A DNA stretch of 64,000 nucleotides from Massilia sp. TS11 (GTDB lineage: Bacteria > Pseudomonadota > Gammaproteobacteria > Burkholderiales > Burkholderiaceae_D), in the NCBI RefSeq assembly GCF_022012445.1, contig NZ_JAKLTS010000005.1:1-64000 (forward strand), read 5' to 3'. The stretch's first letter is position 1; each line of letters begins with the position of its first letter. The notes below the pieces were generated by a model. The model searched no databases. It saw only the letters and a program-made list of their open reading frames with translations, and had not been told where the DNA came from. The position numbers and the translations under genes are program-made. This document shows, one piece after another, positions 16,603 to 28,632 of the stretch.

Positions 16603-18249
16603 ATGAGGCACTGGCTTTTTCATTACCGGCGGGAGCACCTGGCGGGCGATCTGATCGCCGGCGCCGTGGTCGCCATGATGATGATCCCGCAGGGGATGGC
16701 CTATGCGCTGCTGGTCGGCCTGCCGCCGGCCACCGGCCTGTACGCCAGCCTGGTGCCGTGCGCCGTGTATGCGCTGATCGGCACCAGTTCCACCCAGTCG
16801 GTCGGGCCGATGGCGGTGATTTCGCTGATGACCGGGGCTGCGCTGGCGCCGCTGGCGGCGCCCGGCTCCGGCCTGTATCTGGTCCTGTCGGCCCAACTGG
16901 CCCTGCTGGTGGGCGTCTGCCTGCTGGTGTGCGGCCTGCTGCGCCTGGGTTTCCTCTCGCAGTTTTTCTCGCGCCCGGTGATGAGCGGCTTTACCAATGG
17001 CGCGGTGCTGCTGATTATCTGGGGCCAGCTGCAGGTGGCCTGCGGCGGCGCCGTATTCGCTCCCCATCTTCCGAGTCTGCTGCTGGCCGCCTGCGCCGTG
17101 GCCCTGCTGCTGGCCGCGCGCCGCTGGGGCGCCGCAGGCCTGCGCGCGCTGGGTCTGGGCGCCAAAGCGGCCGATATCGGTGCGCGCCTTGCGCCGATGC
17201 TGGTGCTGCTGCTGTCGATCGCGGCCGACCTGGCCGGCGTGTTCGCGGGGCGCGGCGTGGCCCTGGCGGGCGAAGTGCCGCGCGGTCTGCCGGCCTTGAA
17301 TCTGGCGACCTCGCCCGCGCATTGGCATGCGCTGCTGCAGCCGGCCGCCCTGATTGCCTTCATCGTGTTTGTGGTGTCGATGTCCTCGGCCCAGGCGCTG
17401 GCGATACGCCGCCGCGAGACCCTGCTGCCGGACCGCGAGCTGCTTGGCCTGGGCGCGGCCAATATCGGCAGTGCGCTGGCGGGCGGCTTTCCGGTCACCG
17501 GCGGCTTGTCGCGTTCGGCCGTGAATGCGGCTGCCGGCGCCCACTCGCAGCTGGCGTCGCTGGTGGCGGTGCTGCTGCTCGGCCTGGCCCTGTACGCGCC
17601 GACCGGCTGGCTGGCCCTGATGCCCTTGCCGGTGCTGGCCGCCACGATTCTGGTGGCGGTTGCCAATATGCTGGAGTGGGGCACCCTGGCCGCCGCCTGG
17701 CGCTACGACCGCGCCGATGCCCTGGCCCTGCTGGCCACCTTCGGCGGTGTGCTGCTGCTGGGCGTGCAAAGCGGGGTGCTGATCGGCGTGGCCCTGTCCA
17801 TGGCCACCCTGATCTGGCGCGAGAGCCGCCCGCACATCGCCGTGCTGGGGCGCGTCGCCGGCACCGAGCACTTCCGCAATGTCCAGCGCTTCGCCGTCGA
17901 GACCCAGCCCGGCGTGCTGCTGCTGCGGGTCGATGCCGATCTGTTCTTCGCCAATACCGGCGCCGTCACCAACCGCATCGAGCAGGAGCTCGAGCGGCAT
18001 CCGGCCACGCGGCACCTGGTGCTGGTGCTGTCGGCCGTGAACGGAATCGACACCTCGGCCCTGTTCGCGCTGGAGGAACTGAATGCCGCCCTCAAGGCGC
18101 GCGGCATCGGCCTGCACTTCGCCGAGGTCAAGGGACCGGTGATGGACCGGCTGCGCGGCAGCCGTCTGCTGGCCCAGCTGCACGGGCGGATTTTCCTCTC
18201 CACGGCCATGGCCAGCACGGAACTGGGCGCCCTCGCCAATGCGCATTGA
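16603..18249 (+). CDS. SulP-family anion transporter with STAS domain
   Basis: A 548-residue inner-membrane carrier. Residues 1-430 contain about 10-12 hydrophobic segments, including the SulP signature region (AVVAMMMIPQGMAYALLVGLP at the start). Residues about 440-548 form a cytoplasmic STAS domain (LLLRVDADLFFAN, NGIDTSAL). Members move sulfate, bicarbonate or dicarboxylates by proton or sodium coupling; the substrate here is not evident. The reading frame is open further upstream, but the ATG at 16603 gives the normal family N-terminus. A seven-base-pair hairpin (18248-18266) follows the stop codon without a T run. Confidence 0.92.
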   Translation: MRHWLFHYRREHLAGDLIAGAVVAMMMIPQGMAYALLVGLPPATGLYASLVPCAVYALIGTSSTQSVGPMAVISLMTGAALAPLAAPGSGLYLVLSAQLALLVGVCLLVCGLLRLGFLSQFFSRPVMSGFTNGAVLLIIWGQLQVACGGAVFAPHLPSLLLAACAVALLLAARRWGAAGLRALGLGAKAADIGARLAPMLVLLLSIAADLAGVFAGRGVALAGEVPRGLPALNLATSPAHWHALLQPAALIAFIVFVVSMSSAQALAIRRRETLLPDRELLGLGAANIGSALAGGFPVTGGLSRSAVNAAAGAHSQLASLVAVLLLGLALYAPTGWLALMPLPVLAATILVAVANMLEWGTLAAAWRYDRADALALLATFGGVLLLGVQSGVLIGVALSMATLIWRESRPHIAVLGRVAGTEHFRNVQRFAVETQPGVLLLRVDADLFFANTGAVTNRIEQELERHPATRHLVLVLSAVNGIDTSALFALEELNAALKARGIGLHFAEVKGPVMDRLRGSRLLAQLHGRIFLSTAMASTELGALANAH

Positions 18250-18312
18250 CGCTGTCCGGCAGCGTCGCTAGCATCAGTTTCGTCACCAACAAAACAAGAA
18301 GCGGGAGACCCC

Positions 18313-20052
18313 ATGGGGAACTGGCGTGACGCCGGCTGGCTCGGCCTGTGTCTGCTGTCGCCGCTGGCGCGCGCGGACGTCGACGTGGACTTCAGCGGCC
18401 GGTTTGCGCTGGGGGCGGTGTACCGGATGCAGGCGCGCGCGCCGCAGCTGCTACAGACGGTCAATGCGGCTGCGCTCGGCCTCCCCGGCAGCGCCGGCAG
18501 CGGCCAGAACATGGACGATGGCCAGCTCAATTTCGGCCCTCACGATGCGCTCTCGGGCGCGCTCCACGGCTACCTCGATGCAGGTCTGCGCGGACGCGGC
18601 TGGCATGCCCTGGTGCGCGTGCTGGCCTGGTACGACGACACGCTGCGGCACGCCGCGCGGCCGTGGGGGAATAGCCCGAACGGCTATCAGCCAGGCTTGC
18701 CGCTGTCGGATGTCGGGTTTGCGCCACTATCGCGTTTTTCCGGCCTGCTGCTGGGGGACGCCTGGGTCGCTGTGCCGCTGGGCGGCGGCGAACTGCGTCT
18801 CGGCCAGCAGAGCCTGGGCTGGGGCGAAGGCGCCGCTTTTCCCGGCGGTCTGGCCGTACTGGACGCGGCCGATTTGCCGGCCCTGCACCGTGCCGGCAGT
18901 AGCGCGCCACAGTGGCGCGTGCCTGCGCCGCAGTTGGTGCTGCACCTGCCGCTGGCGGCAGGACGGCTCGAAGCCTTTGTCCAGACCCGCTTTCGCGCCA
19001 ATGCGGCCGACGGCTGCGGCACCTTCTTCGCCATCAATGACTTCAGCGCCGAGGGCTGCAACCGGGTCGTGGTCGGCCAGCCGAACGGGCCGGATGCGCA
19101 GCGTCTGGGCGCGGGCGCCTACCTGAAACGCATCGCCTCGCCGTATCGCCCCGGCGCGGGCGAATTCGGCCTCGCCTGGCGCCAGCGCCTGGAAGGCGAG
19201 GGCGAGTGGGGCCTGTATGGCGCCCAGTTCACCGCGCGCCACGCCCACCCGGGCCTGAAGAAGAGTACCCGCGCCGGCCTGCCGTTCATCAGCGCTGACC
19301 CGGACGGGCGCAACGTCAGCTACTTTGTGGAATACCCGGACGCGGTGCGCATGCTGGCCCTGCGCTGGCAGCAGCCGATCGACGGGGTGCGCTGGAGCGC
19401 CGAACTGGCCTGGCGTCCCAATCAGCCGCTTCAGCAAACGGCGACCGACCTGCTGACGCCCTTCGTCAATGCCAGCGCGGCGGCCCTGCTGCGGCGCGAG
19501 GTGGATGCACTGCCGCCCGGTGGCCTGTACCACGGCTACGACCGCAAGCCGGTCAGCCAGCTGCAGGCCGGCGCGCAGTGGCAGTGGCAGGGGGTGGGCC
19601 TGCGCTGGGGGACGGCATTCGACGCGGTCTGGAAGCACGTGCACCATCTGCCGCCGGCGGCGCTGCGCCGCTATGGCCGCGCAGACGTATTCAACCCCGG
19701 GCCGGTGAATGGTAGCTGCAGCGTCAGCAGCGCGCTGCCAGCACTGCAGTGCAGTCTCGATGGGTTTGTCAGCGCCGATGCGCTTGGCATGCGGGTGCGC
19801 GTGGATACGCGCGTGAGCGGCCTGGCGGCGGGCCTTGTGCTGCAACCGAGTGTCACTTACGCGCGCGATCTGCACGGCTGGTCTTACGATAATCAACTCA
19901 ACGCCGGCCGCCAGAGCGCCCAGCTGGCGCTGCGGGCGCAGTGGCATGGCCGCTACACGGGCGAGCTGGTACTGGCGCCCATCTGGGGTGGACATTACAA
20001 TGCCTTGGTCGACCGCGACTGGCTGGCCTGGTCGCTCGGCGTCAAATTCTAA
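18313..20052 (+). CDS. DUF1302-family outer-membrane protein
   Basis: A 579-residue protein with an N-terminal signal peptide (about 1-21, ending ARA) and beta-barrel-type sequence ending in Phe (WSLGVKF), as for outer-membrane proteins. The pattern matches DUF1302 proteins (GQQSLGWGEG, the long central regions and FNPGPVNGSC). Some relatives sit with lipid/sterol uptake genes, but no such genes are next to it here. A small hairpin (20053-20068, six base pairs, no T run) separates it from the kinase downstream, so partial readthrough is likely. Confidence 0.8.
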   Translation: MGNWRDAGWLGLCLLSPLARADVDVDFSGRFALGAVYRMQARAPQLLQTVNAAALGLPGSAGSGQNMDDGQLNFGPHDALSGALHGYLDAGLRGRGWHALVRVLAWYDDTLRHAARPWGNSPNGYQPGLPLSDVGFAPLSRFSGLLLGDAWVAVPLGGGELRLGQQSLGWGEGAAFPGGLAVLDAADLPALHRAGSSAPQWRVPAPQLVLHLPLAAGRLEAFVQTRFRANAADGCGTFFAINDFSAEGCNRVVVGQPNGPDAQRLGAGAYLKRIASPYRPGAGEFGLAWRQRLEGEGEWGLYGAQFTARHAHPGLKKSTRAGLPFISADPDGRNVSYFVEYPDAVRMLALRWQQPIDGVRWSAELAWRPNQPLQQTATDLLTPFVNASAAALLRREVDALPPGGLYHGYDRKPVSQLQAGAQWQWQGVGLRWGTAFDAVWKHVHHLPPAALRRYGRADVFNPGPVNGSCSVSSALPALQCSLDGFVSADALGMRVRVDTRVSGLAAGLVLQPSVTYARDLHGWSYDNQLNAGRQSAQLALRAQWHGRYTGELVLAPIWGGHYNALVDRDWLAWSLGVKF

Positions 20053-20088
20053 GCCGGGACCACCCGGCCACAACGGGAGAGGATCGAC

Positions 20089-21339
20089 GTGCGCACGGAT
20101 TGGCCAGACCTGGAAGCGCAGGGAGAAGTCTTGGTGGTCGAAGACACACCGTCTTCGCTGAAGCTGTTGGCGGGCCTGCTCGCCACGGCCGGCCACCGCG
20201 TGCGTCAGGCGCCGAACGGCGAACTGGCGCTGTGGACCGCGGGCGCGCATCCGCCCGATCTGGTCCTGCTCGACATCCGCATGCCGGGCATGGATGGTTT
20301 CGAAGTCTGCCGCCGCCTGAAGGCCATTCCCGGCCTGGGGGAGGTGCCGGTCATCTTCCTGTCGGCCTCCACCGACACCGACGACAAGGTCAAGGGCTTC
20401 GAAGCGGGCGGGGTCGATTACATCTCCAAGCCCTACCAGTTTGAAGAGGTCAATGCGCGCGTCAAGACGCATCTGAAGATCCGCCGCCTGCAGCAGCGCC
20501 TGGCCTACCAGAACGAGAATCTGGCCCAGCTGGTCGAAGCCAAGGCCAGCGAACTGGCCCAGACCAAGGTGTCGCTGATGGCCGAACGCGAGCTGCGCGA
20601 TATCGCCGAGCGCGAATCGGCCCAGCGTCTGGCCGAAATCGCCCACATGAACCGCAATGCCAGCGCCTCGGTGTATTCGGCGGCCCTGATCCACGAATTG
20701 AACCAGCCGCTGGCGGCCATCCTGTCGAATGCCGAAGCGGCCGAACTGCTGCTGCGCCAGGCCCCGCCGGCCCTGGGCGAAGTCGCCGAGATTCTGGCCG
20801 ACATCCGGCGCGACGACTTGCGCGCGCGCGACCTGATCCTGCGTATGCGCGAGCTGCTGCGCAAGTCCGACCCGCGGACCGAGGCGATCGACCTGAACGC
20901 GCTGCTCGACACCGTGGCCACCCTGCTGGGCAGCGAGGCGCGCATGCGTCAGGTGCGCCTTGAAACCCGCCCGTCGGCCGCGCCGCTGCTGGTGGCCGGC
21001 GACCGCATCCAGCTGCAGCAGGTGCTGGTTAATCTGGTGCTGAATGCGATCGAGGCGCTGGGCGCGGCCGGCAGCGGTGCGCGTCTGGTCAGTCTCGAGT
21101 GCCTGCCCGGTCCGGCCGGCGAAGCCGAAGTGCGGGTGCGTGACAGCGGCCCCGGCTTCCCCGACCTGGGCCGTGTATTCGAATCGTTTTTCACCACCAA
21201 ACCCCAGGGCATGGGCCTGGGTTTGCCGATCTGCGCCTCGATCATCGCCGCCCACGGCGGCCGGATCTGGGCCGAGAATCCCGGCAGTGGGGCCCTGGTG
21301 GCCTTCCGCCTGCCCCTGTATGAAGAGGAGACCGTGTGA
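20089..21339 (+). CDS. Receiver-histidine kinase protein (FixL-like kinase core)
   Basis: A 416-residue soluble protein with a GTG start (GGGAGAGGATC ribosome region). The receiver is first (about 12-130, Asp62 in LLDIRMPGMDG). A coiled coil spans about 135-190, then HisKA with IHELNQPLAAIL (His202) and HATPase with GMGLGLPI. The kinase core is of the FixL/DctB type. The reversed order (receiver first) means it may be a relay kinase controlled by phosphorylation from another sensor. It is coupled to the LuxR-type regulator (GTGTGA overlap). Its receiver is a close paralogue of the one at 26245. Confidence 0.9.
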   Translation: MRTDWPDLEAQGEVLVVEDTPSSLKLLAGLLATAGHRVRQAPNGELALWTAGAHPPDLVLLDIRMPGMDGFEVCRRLKAIPGLGEVPVIFLSASTDTDDKVKGFEAGGVDYISKPYQFEEVNARVKTHLKIRRLQQRLAYQNENLAQLVEAKASELAQTKVSLMAERELRDIAERESAQRLAEIAHMNRNASASVYSAALIHELNQPLAAILSNAEAAELLLRQAPPALGEVAEILADIRRDDLRARDLILRMRELLRKSDPRTEAIDLNALLDTVATLLGSEARMRQVRLETRPSAAPLLVAGDRIQLQQVLVNLVLNAIEALGAAGSGARLVSLECLPGPAGEAEVRVRDSGPGFPDLGRVFESFFTTKPQGMGLGLPICASIIAAHGGRIWAENPGSGALVAFRLPLYEEETV

Positions 21340-21956
21340 GCGCTGCCCAGATCCATATCGTCGACGATGACCAAGCCCTGCGTACCGCCCTGACGCGCCT
21401 GTTGAGCGCGCACGGCTACCAGGTGGTGGCGTATGAATCGGCCAGCGCTTTCCTCGAGCGCGTGCCGGACGACGCGGCCGGCTGCATCCTGCTGGACGTG
21501 GACATGCCGGGCCTGACTGGCCTGCAGCTGCAGGAGCATCTGGCGCGCACCGGCTCCATCCTGCCCATCGTTTTCCTGACCGGGAACGGCAATATCGCCA
21601 TGAGCGTCAAGGCGATCAAGGCCGGCGCCGAGGATTTTCTGGCCAAGCCGGTCGCCTCCGAAGACCTGCTGGCCGCGCTCGAACGGGCGCTGGCGCGCTA
21701 CCGCGAGGCCGCCGCCAGCAACCACCATCTGCTGGAGCTGCAGCGCCGCTTCGGCACCCTGTCCGGGCGCGAGCGCGAGGTGTTCGAACTGGTGATCCAG
21801 GGCCTGCTGAACAAGCAGATCGCGTTCGAACTCGGGAACACCGAGCGCACCGTCAAGGCCCAGCGCCAGGCGGTGATGGAGAAGCTGGGCGCGCGCTCGG
21901 TGGCGGAACTGGTGCAGATGGGGATGCAGCTCGGGGTGCTGAAAAAGGCCGCCTGA
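21336..21956 (+). CDS. FixJ/LuxR-family response regulator
   Basis: 206 residues. The receiver is at about 1-120 (phospho-acceptor Asp in ILLDVDMPGLTG, followed by the Thr and Lys switch positions FLTGNG and LAKPV). The LuxR-type helix-turn-helix is at about 140-200 (LSGREREVFELVIQGLLNKQ). The GTG start overlaps the stop of the kinase gene, so the pair is coupled and the kinase is its likely phosphodonor. Target genes are unknown; the upstream outer-membrane gene is a candidate. Confidence 0.93.
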   Translation: MSAAQIHIVDDDQALRTALTRLLSAHGYQVVAYESASAFLERVPDDAAGCILLDVDMPGLTGLQLQEHLARTGSILPIVFLTGNGNIAMSVKAIKAGAEDFLAKPVASEDLLAALERALARYREAAASNHHLLELQRRFGTLSGREREVFELVIQGLLNKQIAFELGNTERTVKAQRQAVMEKLGARSVAELVQMGMQLGVLKKAA

Positions 21957-22037
21957 ACGTCTGTATTGCACCAAAGGACAAGTGCCAGCGCTCGCGCCAG
22001 GACCTAGAGTGCTGTTGAGGGGACGGAGGGTAAAAGC

Positions 22038-23657
22038 ATGCTAAAAGACTTGTCGATCAAAGGACGCCTGATCGGGGCCATGAGCGTACTGGCGGCGCTG
22101 CTGCTGGCCACTGGTAGCGGCGGCCTGTATAGCCTGAGCCGGGCGAACGACGCGTTCAAAACTGTGTACGAAGACCGCCTGGTGGCGCTCGGCCAGCTGG
22201 CCGATGTCAATGTGGCGATGCTGAATGTGCAGGTCGCCCTGGGCAAGGCGGTGGACCAGGAAGGCAGCGCGCGCGAGGCGGAAATCCAGGCCGCCGACCA
22301 GGCCCTGGCCCGCGCCGACAAGCGCTGGGGCGAGTACATGGCGACCTTCCTCACCGCCGACGAACAGAAGCTGGCCAAGGAATACGACGCGGCGCGGCGC
22401 CTGGCGCGCGAGCAGGGCATGCAGCCGCTGCTGGCCGCGCTCAAAGGCAGCGATGGGGCCAGCGCCCAGGCCGTGCTGCACGAGCGCTTCGACCCGGCCG
22501 TGACGGCCTCGCTGGCGGTGATGGAGCGTCTGAGCCGCCTGCAGCTGGAGGTCGGCAAAGCCGAATACGAGCGCGCCGAGCAGACCTATGAACGCTTCCG
22601 CCTGATCGCCGTGCTGGCCATCGTGGCGGGGCTGCTGGTGGCCGCCGGCATGGCGGTCTGGCTGCTGCGCGCGATCATGCTGCCGCTGCAGCACGCGGTG
22701 CAGTTGGCCGAAGCAGTGGCCGCCGGCGACCTCACGCAGCAGATCGAGGTCGATTCGCGTGACGAGATGGGCCAGCTGGTGCAGGCCCTGAAAACGATGA
22801 CGGAGAGCCTGGCCCGGATCGTGGCCCAGGTACGCAGCGGCACCGACACCATCAGCGTGGCCTCGCAGCAGATCGCCAGCGGCAATGCCGACCTGTCGGC
22901 GCGCACGGAGACCCAGGCCTCCACGCTGGAAGAAACGGCCAGCTCGATGGAGGAACTGACCGGCACCGTGCAGGCCAATACCGAGAATGCGCGCCAGGCC
23001 AATACCCTGGCCACGGCCGCCAGCGACGTCGCCACCAAGGGCGGCGCGGTGGTGATGCAGGTGGTCGATACGATGGGCAGCATCAGCGCCGCCTCGACCA
23101 AGATCGTCGATATCATCGGCGTGATCGACGGGATCGCCTTCCAGACCAATATTCTGGCCCTGAACGCCGCCGTGGAAGCGGCGCGCGCGGGCGAGCAGGG
23201 GCGCGGTTTCGCCGTGGTGGCAAGCGAAGTGCGCAATCTGGCCCAGCGCAGCGCCGCCGCCGCCAAGGAGATCAAGACCCTGATCAACGACTCGGTGGCC
23301 CAGGTCAATGCGGGCAGCCGGCTGGTGAACGAGGCCGGCGTCACCATCCAGGAGGTGGTGGGCAGCGTCAAGCGCGTCACCGACATCATGGCCGAAATCA
23401 TGCATGCCTCGGTCGAGCAGTCGGCCGGGATCGAACAGATCAACCACGCCGTCACCGAGATGGACACGGTCACCCAGCAGAATGCCGCCCTGGTCGAGGA
23501 GGCCGCCGCGGCGGCCATGGCCATGCAGGAGCAGGCCGCGCGCCTGGCCGAGGCGGTGTCCGTATTCCGCGTCGACCAGCGCACTGCCCTGAGCGGCGCG
23601 CCAGCGGCTCCCCGCCTGACCAGCGCCGCGCCGCGTCTGCGCAGGAGCCTGGCCTGA
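22038..23657 (+). CDS. Methyl-accepting chemotaxis protein
   Basis: 539 residues, classical Tar-type layout. The first membrane helix is at about 10-32, then a four-helix-bundle periplasmic domain (about 33-185), a second membrane helix (about 190-212), HAMP (about 213-265) and a cytoplasmic signalling domain (about 270-515). The conserved hairpin tip [20 protein letters not shown] is present. No C-terminal CheR-tethering pentapeptide is visible. The ribosome site GGAGGG precedes the ATG. It is the first gene of a unit with the two kinases downstream. Confidence 0.95.
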   Translation: MLKDLSIKGRLIGAMSVLAALLLATGSGGLYSLSRANDAFKTVYEDRLVALGQLADVNVAMLNVQVALGKAVDQEGSAREAEIQAADQALARADKRWGEYMATFLTADEQKLAKEYDAARRLAREQGMQPLLAALKGSDGASAQAVLHERFDPAVTASLAVMERLSRLQLEVGKAEYERAEQTYERFRLIAVLAIVAGLLVAAGMAVWLLRAIMLPLQHAVQLAEAVAAGDLTQQIEVDSRDEMGQLVQALKTMTESLARIVAQVRSGTDTISVASQQIASGNADLSARTETQASTLEETASSMEELTGTVQANTENARQANTLATAASDVATKGGAVVMQVVDTMGSISAASTKIVDIIGVIDGIAFQTNILALNAAVEAARAGEQGRGFAVVASEVRNLAQRSAAAAKEIKTLINDSVAQVNAGSRLVNEAGVTIQEVVGSVKRVTDIMAEIMHASVEQSAGIEQINHAVTEMDTVTQQNAALVEEAAAAAMAMQEQAARLAEAVSVFRVDQRTALSGAPAAPRLTSAAPRLRRSLA

Positions 23658-23677
23658 GCGATTGAGGCGACACCCCG

Positions 23678-26244
<2,567 letters not shown>

Positions 26245-26248
<4 letters not shown>

Positions 26249-27480
26249 AGCAGGATGTGCAGAACAGCGGCGAAGTGCTGGTGGTGGAGGACACGCCGGC
26301 CTCGCTCAAGCTGCTGACCGATCTGCTCAAGGCCGAGGGCTATGCGGTGCGCCAGGCGCCCGACGGCGAGCTGGCCCTGTGGTCGGCCCAGTCGCGTCCG
26401 CCCGAGCTGATCCTGCTCGATATCCGCATGCCCGGCATCGACGGCTATGAAGTCTGCCGCCGCCTGAAGACCAATCCGCGGCTGGCGCCGATTCCGGTGA
26501 TCTTCCTCTCGGCCCAGCACGACACCGACGACAAGGTGCGCGGCTTTGCCGCCGGCGCGGTCGATTTCATCGGCAAGCCCTACCAGGCGGAAGAAGTGCT
26601 GGCGCGCGCCCACGTGCACATCACACTGGCGCGCACCCAGGCCGCGCTGGCGCGCACCAACGGCGAACTCAGTGCCACGCTGGACAAGCTGCGCACCGCG
26701 CGCGACGAAGTGCTGCGTGCCGAGCGCCTGGCCGCGCTGGGCGCCCTGGTCAACGGCGTGGCGCATGAACTGAATACCCCGATCGGCAATTGCGTGCTGA
26801 CCGCCTCCACGCTGGCCGGGCACGCGCGCAGCTTTGGCGAGCGGATCGAGCAAGGCGTGCGCAAGTCGGAGCTGGCGCAGTTCGTGGCCGAGACCAGCGT
26901 CGCCGCCGATCTGCTGATGCGCAATCTGGACAAGAGCGCCGCGATTGTCACCAGTTTCAAGCAGGTGGCGGCCGATCAGGCCAGCGCCGAGCGGCGCCGC
27001 TTCGACCTGGGCCAGCTGGCGCGCGACATGAGCATCACGATCGCGCCGCTGCTGCGCGAGCGCAGCGTGCGGCTGGAGCTCGATATCCCCGATGGTCTGA
27101 TGCTCGATAACTATCCGGGGCCGCTCTGCCAGGTGTATAACCAGATCGTCAGCAACGCGCTCCAGCATGGCTACGGCCCGCACGACGCGGGCTGCATCCG
27201 TGTCTCCGCCTCGCTCGAGGGCGAGCAGGTACGCATGCGCTTTTGCGATGACGGGCGCGGCATCGCGCCCGAGCACGTCGAGAAGGTGTTCGATCCCTTC
27301 TTCACCACCCGCATGGGCCAGGGCTCGGGCGGCCTTGGCCTGCACATCGTCCACAACCTCGTGAACAATGTGATGGGCGGGCATATCGGCGTGTTCAGCG
27401 CGCCCGGCGCCACCTGCTTCGAGCTGTGGCTGCCGCTGACGGTGCCGCAGATCGGTCCCGCTCAGCTGTCCTTGAACTGA
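26245..27480 (+). CDS. Receiver-histidine kinase protein
   Basis: A 411-residue soluble protein. The receiver is at about 8-125 (Asp59 in LLDIRMPGIDG), followed by a short coiled coil, HisKA with VAHELNTPIGN (His174) and HATPase with DDGRGI and GLGLHI. The ATGA overlap with the hybrid kinase implies coupled translation, so the hybrid kinase may feed its receiver. The kinase core closely matches that of the propeller sensor at 2744, including NTPIGN, TSFKQVA.DQASA and the FDPFFTT.MGQG stretch. The 3' end overlaps the convergent acyltransferase gene by 19 bases. Confidence 0.9.
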
Positions 27481-28073
27481 ATCGGCGCCGCCAGTTCCGG
27501 GTGCAGGCCCGGACGGTCCGCGTACACGGCGGCGATCGCGGCCAGGTCGCGCTGCGGGTCGCCACTGAGCTCCAGGCAGTCGACCACGCCGAGTTCCTTG
27601 CGCTTGTAATCGAGGTAGACCACCAGCAGCGGCACCTTGGCCGCCACCGCGATGTGATAGAAGCCGCTGCGCAGATAAGGCTTATAGGAGCGCGTGCCCT
27701 CCGGCGCCAGCGCCAGCCAGCACCAGGGTTCGGCCTTGATCTGGGCGGCCAGGCGTTCGATCGCCCCGGTCGAGGCATGGCGCTCGACCGGCATGCCGCC
27801 CCAGGCGCGCATGAAGGGGCCGAGCAGGCTGCCGATCGGCCCTTTGAACAGGCTGTCCTTGCCGAGCCAGCGGAAGGGCAGGCCGAGCGCCCACTTGCCG
27901 AGCAGGCCGACGAAGAAGTCCCAGTTCGACGTGTGTGGATAGACGATGGCCACACCGTGCGGGCCGGGCAGGGGTTTGAAACGCATATTCCAGCCAAAGG
28001 CATTCAGAATACGCAGGGCGGCGCGCTGTCCCCAGCGGGGCAGTTGTTCCGGTTGCAGCCGGGTGTCGGTCAT
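27462..28073 (-). CDS. Lysophospholipid acyltransferase-like (PlsC family)
   Basis: 203 residues. The acyltransferase motif HTSNWD (HX4D) and the phosphate-binding motif PEGTRS are both present with family spacing. It probably acylates a lysophospholipid at the inner membrane, although no long membrane segment is obvious. The ATG at 28073 follows AGAGGAG. It is convergent with the kinase gene. The acceptor cannot be told from sequence. Confidence 0.88.
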   Translation of the reverse strand: MTDTRLQPEQLPRWGQRAALRILNAFGWNMRFKPLPGPHGVAIVYPHTSNWDFFVGLLGKWALGLPFRWLGKDSLFKGPIGSLLGPFMRAWGGMPVERHASTGAIERLAAQIKAEPWCWLALAPEGTRSYKPYLRSGFYHIAVAAKVPLLVVYLDYKRKELGVVDCLELSGDPQRDLAAIAAVYADRPGLHPELAAPIQFKDS

Positions 28074-28203
28074 ACCATCTCCTCTCGCGCCCGGCGTTGC
28101 ATAGCCGCCGGGTCTGTCGTCTGTACGCATTTTATCGGCGCCGGCGAGACCCCACAAGCGCGGCGCCAAGCTGCTATCCTTCGATTTTTTGTCCGAGGCG
28201 AGC

Positions 28204-28545
28204 ATGAAGGCCACCATCTACCACAACAACCGCTGCTCCAATTCGCGCGGCGCGCTCGAACGGCTGCGCGCGGCCGGCATCGAACCCGAGATCATCGACT
28301 ACCTGGCCAATCCGCCGTCGCGCGCCCAGATCGCGGCCCTGATCGGGGCGGCCGGCCTGAGCGTGCGCGAGGCGATGCGCAGCAAGGAAGCCGTGTACAG
28401 CGAGCTCGGTCTGGCCGACGCCAGCGACGCCCAGCTGCTCGATGCGATCGCCGCCCATCCGGTGCTGCTGAACCGCCCCTTCGTCGTCACGCCCAAGGGC
28501 ACGCGCCTGTGCCGCCCGCCCGAGCTGGTCGACCAGCTGCTGTAA
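28204..28545 (+). CDS. ArsC-family reductase (glutaredoxin-coupled type)
   Basis: 113 residues with the thioredoxin-like fold pattern of ArsC. The active-site Cys lies in HNNRCSNSR at the N-terminus (usual HNPxCSxSR). NRPFVVTPKGTRLCRPPE near the C-terminus matches the conserved substrate-site region. No arsR, arsB or acr3 gene is nearby, so a housekeeping YfgD-like role is as likely as arsenate resistance. The ATG at 28204 is preferred to an earlier in-frame start because the fold begins immediately. Confidence 0.88.
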   Translation: MKATIYHNNRCSNSRGALERLRAAGIEPEIIDYLANPPSRAQIAALIGAAGLSVREAMRSKEAVYSELGLADASDAQLLDAIAAHPVLLNRPFVVTPKGTRLCRPPELVDQLL

Positions 28546-28632
28546 GGACTGGCAGCGCGCGCGCCTTGGCATACAATGCAGTGGCCGCGCGCGACCCGCT
28601 CGGCTCCACCACCAACAACCAACAAGATCGCC

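Noticed and set aside
28204..28545. Arsenic resistance operon
   Set aside because: Only the ArsC-like gene is present; no arsR, arsB, acr3 or arsH neighbours.
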